A stretch of 35,091 nucleotides of DNA from Clostridia bacterium. Its GTDB lineage: Bacteria; Bacillota; Clostridia; UBA1381. The stretch spans positions 1 to 35,091 of the forward strand of contig JALEPO010000088.1 of NCBI GenBank assembly GCA_022768695.1, read 5' to 3'. Below, piece after piece: positions 15,989 to 23,495 of this stretch (its first letter is position 1; the number at the start of each line of letters is the position of its first letter). The position numbers were made by a program, and so were the translations under genes. The notes beneath the pieces were generated by a model. That model was given only the letters and a program-made list of their open reading frames with translations. It was not told the origin of the DNA and made no database searches.

Positions 15989-17265
15989 GTAAAACACCGC
16001 TTGCAGATAGAATACGGCCATCGTCTTTAGATGATGTTGTAGGGCAGAAGCAGCTTATAGGACAAGGAAAGCTGCTTCGCAATATAATTGAAAATAATGA
16101 AATTCCAAATATGATTTTTTATGGCCCCAGCGGTGTAGGCAAAACTACGATTGCCAATATTATTGCCTCTAAGACCGGAAAAACATTGCATCGTTTAAAC
16201 GCGACAAATGCTTCTGTTGCCGATATTAAAAATATTGTTTCAACATTGGATAGCTTTTTAGCGATGGACGGTGTTCTGCTGTATCTTGACGAAATACAGC
16301 ATTTTAACAAGAAACAGCAGCAGTCGCTTTTGGAATTTATGGAGAATGGAAAAATCACGCTTATTGCAAGCACAACGGAAAATCCATATTTTTATGTGTA
16401 TAACGCTGTGTTGTCGCGAAGCGTGGTTTTTGAGTTCCTGCCTGTTGAACCGGAGGATATAAAAGACGCGCTGGAACGCGCTGTTGTGCTTTTAAAAGAA
16501 AATGATTATAAGCTGTATAACGTATCTGTTGAAGAAGCTGCGATAAATCATATGGCACACGTTTCAAACGGTGATGTAAGAAAAGCATTGAATTCGCTTG
16601 AGGTTGCTTTTCTTGCCGCGCGTCCCGATTCTGACGGAAATATAGAAATAACGCTTGATGTGGCTGTTCAGGCAACGCAGAAAAAAGCAATGCGGTATGA
16701 TAAAGACGGTGACAGTCACTATGATATTTTGAGCGCATTTCAGAAATCTATACGAGGATCAGATCCGGATGCTGCAATTCATTATTTGGCAAGATTAGTT
16801 TCGGCAGGGGATTTGCAGAGTATATGCAGAAGACTTTTGGTTATATCGGCAGAGGATATAGGGCTTGCATATCCACAGGCGATTACTATAGTAAAATCAT
16901 GCGTGGATTCGGCATTGCAGTTAGGGTTTCCGGAGGCAAGAATTCCGCTTGCGGAGGCTGTGCTGCTTTTGGCGACTGCGCCAAAATCAAACAGCGCTAT
17001 ATGTGCTGTCGATGCTGCAATGCGTGAAATTGAAAATGTTGATACCGGTGATATTCCGGCACATTTAAAGGATTCCCATTACGCAGGCTCTCGTGATTTA
17101 GGACATGGAACAGATTATAAATATCCGCACAGCTATCCTAATCATTATACAGAGCAGCAATATTTGCCCAACAATATAAAAAATTCCAGATATTATGAGT
17201 TTGGGGACAATAAAACAGAGCAATCGGCAAAAATATATTGGGATAAAATAAAGGGAAACAAGTAA
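15985..17265 (+). CDS. rarA: Replication-associated recombination protein RarA (MgsA), AAA+ ATPase
   Basis: 426 residues, usual family length. A clamp-loader-like AAA+ ATPase acting at stalled replication forks and interacting with SSB. N-terminal LADRIRPSSLDDVVGQKQLI, Walker A GPSGVGKT (47-54), Walker B LYLDEIQ (99-105), sensor 1 IASTTENPYF and the arginine-finger region VLSRSVVFEF are visible; the C-terminal tetramerisation domain contains YDKDGDSHYDILSAFQKSIRGSDPDAA and the family-specific HYAGSRDLGHGTDYKYPHS. It starts at ATG 15985, overlapping the TPR gene by four bases. nadE follows after 52 bases. Confidence 0.96.
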   Translation: MSKTPLADRIRPSSLDDVVGQKQLIGQGKLLRNIIENNEIPNMIFYGPSGVGKTTIANIIASKTGKTLHRLNATNASVADIKNIVSTLDSFLAMDGVLLYLDEIQHFNKKQQQSLLEFMENGKITLIASTTENPYFYVYNAVLSRSVVFEFLPVEPEDIKDALERAVVLLKENDYKLYNVSVEEAAINHMAHVSNGDVRKALNSLEVAFLAARPDSDGNIEITLDVAVQATQKKAMRYDKDGDSHYDILSAFQKSIRGSDPDAAIHYLARLVSAGDLQSICRRLLVISAEDIGLAYPQAITIVKSCVDSALQLGFPEARIPLAEAVLLLATAPKSNSAICAVDAAMREIENVDTGDIPAHLKDSHYAGSRDLGHGTDYKYPHSYPNHYTEQQYLPNNIKNSRYYEFGDNKTEQSAKIYWDKIKGNK

Positions 17266-17317
17266 ATATATAATTACAGAATATCAATAGGGACACTAAA
17301 CAGAAAGGAACATTAAA

Positions 17318-19228
17318 ATGAAGGACGGATTTGTTAAAGTAGCCTGCGCTACAACAGATATTAAAGTTGGGGACACTAAATTCAATTCCGATAATATAAT
17401 TGCACAAATTAAAGAAGCGGCAGATAACAAGGCGAAGCTTATAGTATTTCCCGAGCTTTCTGTTACAGCATATACATGCGGTGATTTGTTTTTGCAGAAT
17501 TCTCTGATTAAAAGTGCTGAAAGTGAAATCCTGCGGATTGCATCGCAGACAAAGGGATGTGATATTATATCTGTTGTTGGTTTTCCTTTCGTTGTCAATC
17601 AGACTCTTTATAATTGTGCCGCAGTTATAAACAAAGGGCATATAAAGGGAATAGTTCCTAAAATGTCAATCCCGAATTATTCGGAATTTTACGAAGCGCG
17701 CCATTTTGCAAAGGGGATACAGAATACAGTAGATGTAAAAATAGGCGACAGTATTGTGCCATTTGGCAGTAAAATTCTTTTTAGGGCAAAGAATATGGCA
17801 GATTTTATACTTGCTGTAGAGATTTGTGAGGATTTATGGACGGTAAATCCTCCGTCGTGCGCTCATGCGCTTGCCGGAGCAACAATTATTGCGAATTTAT
17901 CCGCGTCCAATGAATTGATTGCAAAGGATGAATACCGAAGTATGCTTGTTTCAAGTCAATCCGCAAGATTATTTTCTGCATATTTATATGCGGATGCGGG
18001 ATACGGAGAATCCACAACCGATGTGGTTTTTGCAGGTGATAATATAATAGCGGAGAATGGAACGCTGTTAAAAAGAAGTAAACGTTTTACAAATGAATGT
18101 GTATATACTGAGCTTGATTTGGAAAGACTTGTAGGTGAAAGAAGAAAGACAACAACCTATGAAAACAGTATGGCAGAGGATTATACGGTTGTAGAGGTTG
18201 AATTCAACGAAGAAGAAACCGAAATAACACGACATATTGAAAAACTGCCGTTTGTTCCGGCGGATGAAGAAAAAAGAGTTAAACGCAGCGAGGAAATTCT
18301 CACTATTCAATCTATGGGCTTAAAAAAACGCTTGCAGCATGCATGGGCAAAGACTGCTGTAGTGGGTGTAAGCGGCGGATTGGATTCTACTTTGGCGCTG
18401 CTTGTTACTGTCAGAGCATTTGACAGTCTTGGTTTGGACAGAAAAAATATAATGGCAATCACTATGCCTTGTTTCGGAACAACAAGCAGAACCTATAACA
18501 ATTCAATAAATTTTGCTAATTCGCTGGGAGTAACGCTGAAAGAAATTAATATTAAAGACGCGGTAAATCAGCATTTCAAGGATATTGAGCAGGAGCCTGA
18601 GAAGTATGATGTTACCTATGAAAACTCGCAGGCGCGTGAGCGTACTCAAATATTAATGGATATAGCAAATAAAAATAATGGAATAGTTGTAGGCACGGGA
18701 GATTTATCTGAGTTGGCATTGGGTTGGGCAACGTATAACGGTGACCATATGTCAATGTATGCTGTGAATGCGAGTGTTCCGAAAACTTTGATACGCTATC
18801 TTGTTGATTATGAGGCGAAACGCACTGAAAATGAGATGTTAAAAAAGACCTTGCAGGATATTCTTGCCACTCCTGTAAGTCCGGAATTACTGCCGCCCAA
18901 GGATGGAGAAATATCGCAGAAAACGGAGCATATTGTTGGTCCGTATGAGTTGCATGATTTTTTTCTGTATCATTTGGTACGATTTGCTTCAGCTCCGTCT
19001 AAGATTTTCAGACTCGCAAAGATTGCGTTTAACGGCGTATATGACAGTGAATTTATACTAAGCTGGATGAAGGTGTTTTATAAACGCTTTTTTCAGCAGC
19101 AATTTAAACGTTCGTGTTTGCCGGATGGACCGAAAGTGGGTTCTGTTGCTCTTTCGCCGAGAGGTGACTGGCGTATGCCGAGTGATGCCTCCGTAAATTT
19201 GTGGATGAGCGAAATAGAAAAATTGTAA
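17318..19228 (+). CDS. nadE: Glutamine-dependent NAD+ synthase NadE
   Basis: 636 residues, the long two-domain type. The N-terminal nitrilase-like glutaminase releases ammonia with the triad Glu46 (FPELSVTAY), Lys115 (IVPKMSIPN) and Cys170 (AVEICEDLW). The C-terminal synthetase (from about 325) has the PP-loop SGGLDS (352-357) and GTGDLSELALGWATYNGDHM; it adenylates nicotinate adenine dinucleotide and amidates it to NAD+, the last step of NAD synthesis. GAAAGGAA precedes ATG 17318. All catalytic residues seem intact. It is followed by a hairpin that runs into the next gene's start, not by a clear terminator. Confidence 0.96.
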   Translation: MKDGFVKVACATTDIKVGDTKFNSDNIIAQIKEAADNKAKLIVFPELSVTAYTCGDLFLQNSLIKSAESEILRIASQTKGCDIISVVGFPFVVNQTLYNCAAVINKGHIKGIVPKMSIPNYSEFYEARHFAKGIQNTVDVKIGDSIVPFGSKILFRAKNMADFILAVEICEDLWTVNPPSCAHALAGATIIANLSASNELIAKDEYRSMLVSSQSARLFSAYLYADAGYGESTTDVVFAGDNIIAENGTLLKRSKRFTNECVYTELDLERLVGERRKTTTYENSMAEDYTVVEVEFNEEETEITRHIEKLPFVPADEEKRVKRSEEILTIQSMGLKKRLQHAWAKTAVVGVSGGLDSTLALLVTVRAFDSLGLDRKNIMAITMPCFGTTSRTYNNSINFANSLGVTLKEINIKDAVNQHFKDIEQEPEKYDVTYENSQARERTQILMDIANKNNGIVVGTGDLSELALGWATYNGDHMSMYAVNASVPKTLIRYLVDYEAKRTENEMLKKTLQDILATPVSPELLPPKDGEISQKTEHIVGPYELHDFFLYHLVRFASAPSKIFRLAKIAFNGVYDSEFILSWMKVFYKRFFQQQFKRSCLPDGPKVGSVALSPRGDWRMPSDASVNLWMSEIEKL

Positions 19229-19235
19229 TTAAATA

Positions 19236-19269
19236 ATCGCTCATTTAATAAGGATAGTGAATGAGCGAT
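19236..19269 (+). promoter_or_regulatory. Hairpin enclosing the RBS and masking the eamA start codon
   Basis: Perfect 10-bp stem ATCGCTCATT (19236-19245) with AATGAGCGAT (19260-19269). The 14-base loop contains AAGGA (19250-19254), the only ribosome-site candidate, and the 3' arm covers the first two bases of ATG 19268. There is no T run, so it is not a normal terminator. Translation control is inferred. Confidence 0.5.
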
Positions 19270-20128
19270 GAAGAAAAATAAAGGAAAAATTTGTTTATTG
19301 ATTTCAGCTTTTATATACGGACTGGCGCCTATTTTGGCAAAGGTCACATATGCCGGCGGTGCAAACGGAATTACGCTTACTTTTTTGCGCGGAAGTCTGT
19401 GTGTGCCGCTTCTTTATATCATGATGAAGGCTGACGGTAAATCGCTCAAGCTATCAAGGTCTGAATTTAAAAGAGTATTGGTTTTGGGGATTTTCGGCGG
19501 TGCGCTGCCTATTGTTTTGCTGTATTTGTCATACAATTATATTTCTATAGGGCTGGCGACAACTCTGCATTTTATATATCCGCTTGTGATAGTGATAGTT
19601 TCTTCACTGCTTTTTCATGAAAAAATGACAAAAATAAGGCTGATTGCAGTGATATTTGTAACTGTGGGAATATTTTTGTTTGTGGATATAAGTAGTGCAT
19701 CGGATAAGCTTGGAATTGTATTAGCGCTTCTGTCAGGAATTTTTTACAGCTTCTATGTTATTTATATGGAACGTTCGGGATTGGAAAATATGGATTATGT
19801 AAAGCTAACCTTTTATATTATGGTCATTATGAGTCTTACCACCTTGATTTTAGGAGTTTTGGTGCATGGCATAAGCTTTGATTTGTCACCTAAGGCATGG
19901 GTGTATGCTGTCTTGATTTCATTTATGATAACGCTGTTTGCAATGCCGCTTTTTCAGGCGGGGGTGCGGTATGAGGGCGCGTCAACAGCCGGAATAATGT
20001 CAACCTTTGAACCAATTACAAGCGTTGCTCTTGGAGCGATGTTTCTGGGAGAAATAGTAGGACTGCCTCAGCTGCTTGGCGGTCTGATGATCATTGCCGG
20101 AGTAATTCTTGCAGAGACACACAGGTGA
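19268..20128 (+). CDS. EamA/DMT-family transporter
   Basis: 286 residues, almost entirely hydrophobic, about ten transmembrane helices arranged as two EamA repeats (about 5-138 and 150-283). Typical motifs are SAFIYGLAPILAK at the start, TLTFLRGSLCVPLLY in helix 2, YISIGLATTLHFIYPLVIV and, in the second repeat, STAGIMSTFEPITSVALGAMFLGE with LPQLLGGLMIIAGVILAE. The drug/metabolite transporter superfamily exports amino acids or other metabolites; the substrate here is unknown. The start codon lies in a hairpin, with AAGGA 13 bases upstream in its loop. Its TGA (20126-20128) directly abuts the stop codon of the convergent HTH gene, with no terminator between. Confidence 0.88.
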   Translation: MKKNKGKICLLISAFIYGLAPILAKVTYAGGANGITLTFLRGSLCVPLLYIMMKADGKSLKLSRSEFKRVLVLGIFGGALPIVLLYLSYNYISIGLATTLHFIYPLVIVIVSSLLFHEKMTKIRLIAVIFVTVGIFLFVDISSASDKLGIVLALLSGIFYSFYVIYMERSGLENMDYVKLTFYIMVIMSLTTLILGVLVHGISFDLSPKAWVYAVLISFMITLFAMPLFQAGVRYEGASTAGIMSTFEPITSVALGAMFLGEIVGLPQLLGGLMIIAGVILAETHR

Positions 20129-20551
20129 TTATTCTATAATTTCCTCGTTCAATTCATAAAGCATTTCATTGCAGGTTATTAAATCCGCCTGCTCATTTAT
20201 TGCGAAAATAATAATGCTGTCGCGGCGTATGCGCGGATATAAAGCGCCGCAGCCGGCAATTTTCAGCGCCCGCTGGGTTTCGTCAAAATTCATATTAAGT
20301 CCGAAGCACAGGCAAAGCAGCTTGTTTCTTTCCGGATTGCGCTCGCCTGAAAAAATTTTATACGCATAGATATTATTGAGATTGGATTTTTTAATAGCTT
20401 CTGATTTGCTGAGCTGCTTTTGGATTAGTATATTATTAAGATATTCGCCAAGGGAAATTTCCTGAAAATTTTCAGTGTTTGCTTCAATATAACCTTCTAT
20501 GGATTTTGATTTTTTCAATAATTCCAAAAGCTCGCCTGTTGATTTTTTCAT
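20129..20551 (-). CDS. Small helix-turn-helix (XRE-like) protein paired with the Ser/Thr kinase
   Basis: 140 residues. After a polar N-terminal segment with a run of Glu/Lys, residues about 33-95 (SLGEYLNNILIQKQLSKSEA, NLNNIYAYKIFSGERNPERN, KLLCLCFGLNMNFDETQRAL) look like a Cro/C1-type five-helix fold; the C-terminal part ALYPRIRRDSIIIFAINEQA and CNEMLYELNEE is a second helical region. I recall similar proteins beside Hanks-type kinases in Clostridia, but no studied function. It may bind DNA or be a kinase substrate. Start: ATG at 20551 with GGGGAGG (20557-20563); an earlier in-frame ATG near 20614 lies on the -35 hexamer and is rejected. It is divergent from the kinase gene; its stop abuts that of eamA. 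Confidence 0.8.
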   Translation of the reverse strand: MKKSTGELLELLKKSKSIEGYIEANTENFQEISLGEYLNNILIQKQLSKSEAIKKSNLNNIYAYKIFSGERNPERNKLLCLCFGLNMNFDETQRALKIAGCGALYPRIRRDSIIIFAINEQADLITCNEMLYELNEEIIE

Positions 20552-20577
20552 AATTGCCTCCCCAAAAATATTATTAT

Positions 20578-20606
20578 TTGCTTTTATTATAAATTCATGG
20601 TAAAAT
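20578..20606 (+). promoter_or_regulatory. Promoter of the Ser/Thr kinase gene
   Basis: -35 TTGCTT (20578-20583), 17-base spacer, -10 TAAAAT (20601-20606) with an extended TGG (20598-20600). It interlocks with the opposing promoter. Confidence 0.65.
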
Positions 20607-20614
20607 ATTGTCAA
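20586..20614 (-). promoter_or_regulatory. Consensus promoter of the small HTH gene
   Basis: On the - strand: perfect -35 TTGACA (20609-20614), 17-base spacer, perfect -10 TATAAT (20586-20591). Each -10 lies within the other promoter's spacer, so only one polymerase can occupy the site. CCCCAAAA (20560-20567) and TTTTGGGG (20616-20623) form an inverted repeat around both promoters, touching both ribosome sites. Confidence 0.8.
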
Positions 20615-20632
20615 GTTTTGGGGGTGAAAATT

Positions 20633-21772
20633 ATGAACAATTTAACAGATAAATTTTTGCAGACGGATTATGAAGAAGTGTACACCCTTTCCGGAGATTC
20701 CTCCACTGCTGTTGTAAGAAGCCCGAGAACAGGGGAATTTCTGGTAAGGAAAACAGTTGCAAGGGAATACGGAGAAATTTATAAGCTGCTTTCAACGCTT
20801 GAAATTCCCAATATTCCTAAAGTACGCAGTATTACTGATAACGGTGAACATTCTGTTGTTATTGAGGAGTTTATTCCAGGGATGACGCTTGAAAGGAAAA
20901 TTGAAATAAATGGCACACTTTTGGAAAAGGACGCGATGAAATATGCGGCAGATATTTGCAATGCCTTGGAAGGCTTGCATAGGAAAGGGATTGTCCACAG
21001 GGATATTTCTCCCTCAAACATTGTTATAAGAAGCGACGGCACGGCATATCTTGTGGATTTTGGCATTTCGAGGGTAAAAAAGAAAAATCAGAAGGCTGAT
21101 ACGGAAATTCTCGGCACAGCGGGTTATGCGGCGCCGGAGCAGTTCGGCTTTCGTCAGACTGATGAAAGAACGGATATTTATTCTCTCGGAATAATAATGC
21201 GATATATGCTTACAGGCTCGGCAGAGGCGACGCAAATTTCCGGTAAAATCGGCAGAATTATTGAAAAATGCACGCAAATAGAGCCGGATAACAGATATTT
21301 GAATGCTGTGGAACTAAAAAAATTATTGGGTGGTAAAAAAGCCTTTAATATCAAAGCACCTCTTATAGCTATCGCAGTAATATTGCTTGTAGCAGTCGTA
21401 GCAATTCCACGCATACTAAAAATAGAAGCAGAAAATGCCGCGCAGGAGTATAATTATAATGCCGCATCCGGCAATATAACATCTGATAATGTAGCATCTC
21501 AGGACAGTAATACTTCTTCAGACAGCAGATCCAATACAGATACGGGAGAATTCGCAACACTGGAAAAGTACGAAAAGGTGCAAAAAGGAATGACATATGA
21601 TGAGGTCGTAGAAATTATGGGCAGCAAAGGAAAATTAGATACGGAATATGGTCCGGAAGACGGAAAAATAAGTACATATGTATGGTATGGCAATACTGAC
21701 AGAACTGCATCGGCTTATGTGGAATTTCAACGCGGAGCTGTAACAGATAAATCCGCCTATTATCTTGAATAA
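20633..21772 (+). CDS. Membrane Ser/Thr protein kinase (Hanks type) with extracellular BLIP/SmpA-like domain
   Basis: 379 residues. The cytoplasmic kinase domain (about 10-235) has the ATP-anchoring Lys40 (LVRK), catalytic loop HRDISPSN (122-129; Asp124, Asn129), DFG (142-144) and APEQ (167-170). The glycine-rich loop is poor (LSGDSSTAVV), and the Lys usual two residues after the catalytic Asp is Ser126. One transmembrane helix (about 241-262) is followed by a low-complexity Asn/Ser linker (265-305) and a C-terminal domain, EKVQKGMTYDEVVEIMGSKG to the end, resembling the DUF3862/SmpA-OmlA/BLIP-like fold that usually binds peptides or envelope partners. This is the layout of a signal-sensing receptor kinase; the ligand is unknown. 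ATG 20633 has GGGGGTG (20620-20625). It is divergent from the small HTH gene. Confidence 0.88.
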   Translation: MNNLTDKFLQTDYEEVYTLSGDSSTAVVRSPRTGEFLVRKTVAREYGEIYKLLSTLEIPNIPKVRSITDNGEHSVVIEEFIPGMTLERKIEINGTLLEKDAMKYAADICNALEGLHRKGIVHRDISPSNIVIRSDGTAYLVDFGISRVKKKNQKADTEILGTAGYAAPEQFGFRQTDERTDIYSLGIIMRYMLTGSAEATQISGKIGRIIEKCTQIEPDNRYLNAVELKKLLGGKKAFNIKAPLIAIAVILLVAVVAIPRILKIEAENAAQEYNYNAASGNITSDNVASQDSNTSSDSRSNTDTGEFATLEKYEKVQKGMTYDEVVEIMGSKGKLDTEYGPEDGKISTYVWYGNTDRTASAYVEFQRGAVTDKSAYYLE

Positions 21773-21801
21773 ATTATACTGACAGTATAACAAATTAAAT
21801 C

Positions 21802-21832
21802 AAACCCGTTGTATAATATATGCAACGGGTTT
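21802..21832. terminator. Bidirectional terminator between the kinase and XRE genes
   Basis: Perfect 10-bp stem AAACCCGTTG (21802-21811) and CAACGGGTTT (21823-21832), 11-base AT loop. T-rich DNA flanks it weakly on both strands. The right arm overlaps the stop codon of the - strand XRE gene. Confidence 0.7.
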
Positions 21833-22172
21833 ACTTATGGGATTTTTTGATTATTTTGATAATCTTAAGCACATCCTTTTTATCTTCCTCGCTCATAGAT
21901 GAGAGATAAGCTGATATTTTGTTGTCGGTTGCCTGCTCATCAGAGGAAGCGGGCAGCTTGCTTTCGAAAGAAAATAAATCGGAAAGAGATATATTAAGAG
22001 CAGAGGCTATATTTGAAACTGTTTCAATGGTAGGATTTTTCAGGGCGCGCTCAATCTGCCCCAGATGCGCAGCGCTTATGCCTGATTTAAAGGCAAGCTC
22101 ATCCTGACTTATTCCAAGATTATTGCGTCTTTTGCGTATTTCCTTTCCGAGCTCAACACCGATATTATTCAT
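21831..22172 (-). CDS. XRE-family transcriptional regulator
   Basis: 113 residues. The N-terminal Cro/C1 helix-turn-helix (about 7-65) reads LGKEIRKRRNNLGISQDELA, then SGISAAHLGQIERALKNPTI, then VSNIASALNISLSDLF, a clear DNA-binding fold. A charged linker and a C-terminal helix (SEEDKKDVLKIIKIIKKSHK) follow, probably for dimerisation. No ligand domain is visible. Start: ATG at 22172, with AAGGTG (22179-22184) 6 bases upstream; the GTG inside that ribosome site is rejected. It is divergent from the membrane protein at 22360, and a perfect 13+13 bp palindrome lies between them, the obvious candidate for its own operator. Its stop is inside a bidirectional terminator shared with the kinase gene. 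Confidence 0.9.
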   Translation of the reverse strand: MNNIGVELGKEIRKRRNNLGISQDELAFKSGISAAHLGQIERALKNPTIETVSNIASALNISLSDLFSFESKLPASSDEQATDNKISAYLSSMSEEDKKDVLKIIKIIKKSHK

Positions 22173-22205
22173 GTTAATCACCTTGATTTCCTGTATAATA
22201 CTTAT

Positions 22206-22234
22206 ATTATCATATGTGAGCCTGATATATGCAA
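22206..22234 (-). promoter_or_regulatory. Promoter of the XRE gene
   Basis: On the - strand: -35 TTGCAT (22229-22234), 17-base spacer, -10 GATAAT (22206-22211). The palindrome at 22237-22272 begins two bases upstream of the -35. Confidence 0.65.
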
Positions 22235-22236
22235 AT

Positions 22237-22272
22237 CACTTTAGATATTTAAAAAATACAATATCTAAAGTG
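22237..22272. promoter_or_regulatory. Perfect 13+13 bp palindrome, candidate XRE operator
   Basis: CACTTTAGATATT (22237-22249), 10-base AT spacer, then AATATCTAAAGTG (22260-22272): all 13 pairs match. Centre-to-centre arm spacing is 23 bases, about two helical turns, as expected for two dimers or a large dimer on one face. It lies between the XRE promoter and that of the divergent gene. Confidence 0.7.
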
Positions 22273-22288
22273 TAAAAGAACATAACTC

Positions 22289-22297
22289 TGTTATACT
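22289..22297 (+). promoter_or_regulatory. Possible extended -10 of the membrane-protein gene
   Basis: TGT followed by TATACT (22292-22297) forms an extended -10. Its -35 position (about 22269-22274) has no good hexamer and falls on the right arm of the palindrome, so a regulator bound there could block or recruit polymerase. Weak promoter call. Confidence 0.35.
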
Positions 22298-22359
22298 TGT
22301 AGAGTAAAAATTTGTTGTAATATATATTAATTTGTTATTAAAAAAGGTGGGGAAAATTC

Positions 22360-23265
22360 ATGGAAAACGAACAACCGAAAATAATTAATAATGAGCAAAA
22401 ACCGAAAACAGGCTGCGGAAAAATATTTGTTATATGCATTATTTTGATGATTGTTATGTCGCTCATATCTCGCTGCACAGGAAAAACAAGCACAAAGAAG
22501 GAATGGACTAATGATTGGCCGGATTCGGGATTGGCATTAATGCTGCCGGAGCCCGAATTTAAAAAATATTGTGTTGATTATGACAGCTCCACATATTTCT
22601 CTTTTGAAACAGACAAGGTTTCTGATAAGGAATATAATGAATATGTAAAAAAATGCAAAGAAGCGGGTTTTGTTTTGAATTATATAAATTCAAGTAGCTA
22701 CTATAATGCAGAAAGCAAAGATGGATATGAACTGAGCGTCAATAAATACAGTGACAATACGGTTCATGTGAGTTTGAGCAAACAGGATAAAAGCACTTTG
22801 ACACCGGTTCCTACCGAAACATCTCAGCCTACTCCGACACTCGAACCTACACCGGAGCCAACACCGGAGCCAACACCTGCTCCGACACTGGAACCTCAAC
22901 AGGAAGAAGAACCTGAGGAAGAAGCTACATACGAAAATGCAAATCAAACAGTAAATGCAAGTGATAAATTACATGAGCATCAGCAGATGATAAATCAAAT
23001 TAAAGATGATGCAATTGCACAAATGGGCGGTTATGTCACTGATATTTATTTAAAAGATAACGGCGCGTTTTATGTAATTGTGTCATATGCGTGGTATAAT
23101 TTGTCGGAAGGGGATAAGCTTACTCTTGCAGATGCGGCAAATACCGCAATGAAGAACTTTGATGCGGATAATCCGTCAATGTCATATGTCTTGGTCATGA
23201 GAGATCCACAGGGAACAAAGGTAGCCGAAACAACAATAACCGGAAACGTAAAAATTAAAAAATGA
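22360..23265 (+). CDS. Membrane-anchored extracellular protein with Pro-rich linker, unknown function
   Basis: 301 residues. Short basic N-terminus, one transmembrane or signal-anchor helix (about 21-38, IFVICIILMIVMSLI), then three outside parts: a small alpha/beta domain (about 50-140; WPDSGLALMLPEP, EYNEYVKKCKEAGF, YYNAESKDGYELSV) resembling the DUF6591 type as I recall it; a Pro/Thr/Glu linker (about 148-190, repeated PTPEPTPEP and an acidic run) that probably crosses the cell wall; and a C-terminal domain (190-301) with IKDDAIAQMGGYVTDIYLKD, not recognised. AGGTGGGG precedes the ATG. It is divergent from the XRE regulator across a palindrome, so it is probably that regulator's target. 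A terminator follows at 23374. Confidence 0.78.
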   Translation: MENEQPKIINNEQKPKTGCGKIFVICIILMIVMSLISRCTGKTSTKKEWTNDWPDSGLALMLPEPEFKKYCVDYDSSTYFSFETDKVSDKEYNEYVKKCKEAGFVLNYINSSSYYNAESKDGYELSVNKYSDNTVHVSLSKQDKSTLTPVPTETSQPTPTLEPTPEPTPEPTPAPTLEPQQEEEPEEEATYENANQTVNASDKLHEHQQMINQIKDDAIAQMGGYVTDIYLKDNGAFYVIVSYAWYNLSEGDKLTLADAANTAMKNFDADNPSMSYVLVMRDPQGTKVAETTITGNVKIKK

Positions 23266-23373
23266 TAATTTAACACTGCAAAAGTAAAGCATGACCGATA
23301 CAATTCCAAAACGGCTCGGTATCAAGTAAATCTCAAGCGGGATTGCAGTAAGAATTTAATAAATAATCAGGAA

Positions 23374-23409
23374 AATGAGGCTGATCATGATGACAGCCTT
23401 ATTTTTTTT
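23374..23409 (+). terminator. Terminator before the leu operon
   Basis: Stem of 10 pairs with one G-T (AATGAGGCTG 23374-23383; CAGCCTTATT 23394-23403), 10-base loop, then eight T (23402-23409). It ends the 22360 transcript. The 23266-23373 stretch before it holds only a 7-bp inverted repeat (ACTGCAA 23275-23281, TTGCAGT 23343-23349). Confidence 0.85.
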
Positions 23410-23434
23410 GCTGATTATTAGTGTTAAAAAGATA

Positions 23435-23463
23435 TTTACAAATGGATAAAATTGTGATACAAT
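23435..23463 (+). promoter_or_regulatory. Promoter of leuCDB
   Basis: -35 TTTACA (23435-23440), 17-base spacer, -10 TACAAT (23458-23463) with an extended TGA before it (23455-23457). The leader of about 25 bases is too short for a leucine T-box or attenuator. Confidence 0.75.
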
Positions 23464-23495
23464 AGTTCTTAACGAAATTTATGAGGTGATTAATA

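Noticed and set aside
23275-23349. Structured RNA closed by ACTGCAA / TTGCAGT before leuC
   Set aside because: Only one 7-bp closing pair and little internal pairing found by eye; it lies before a terminator, not in the leu leader. No riboswitch pattern recognised.
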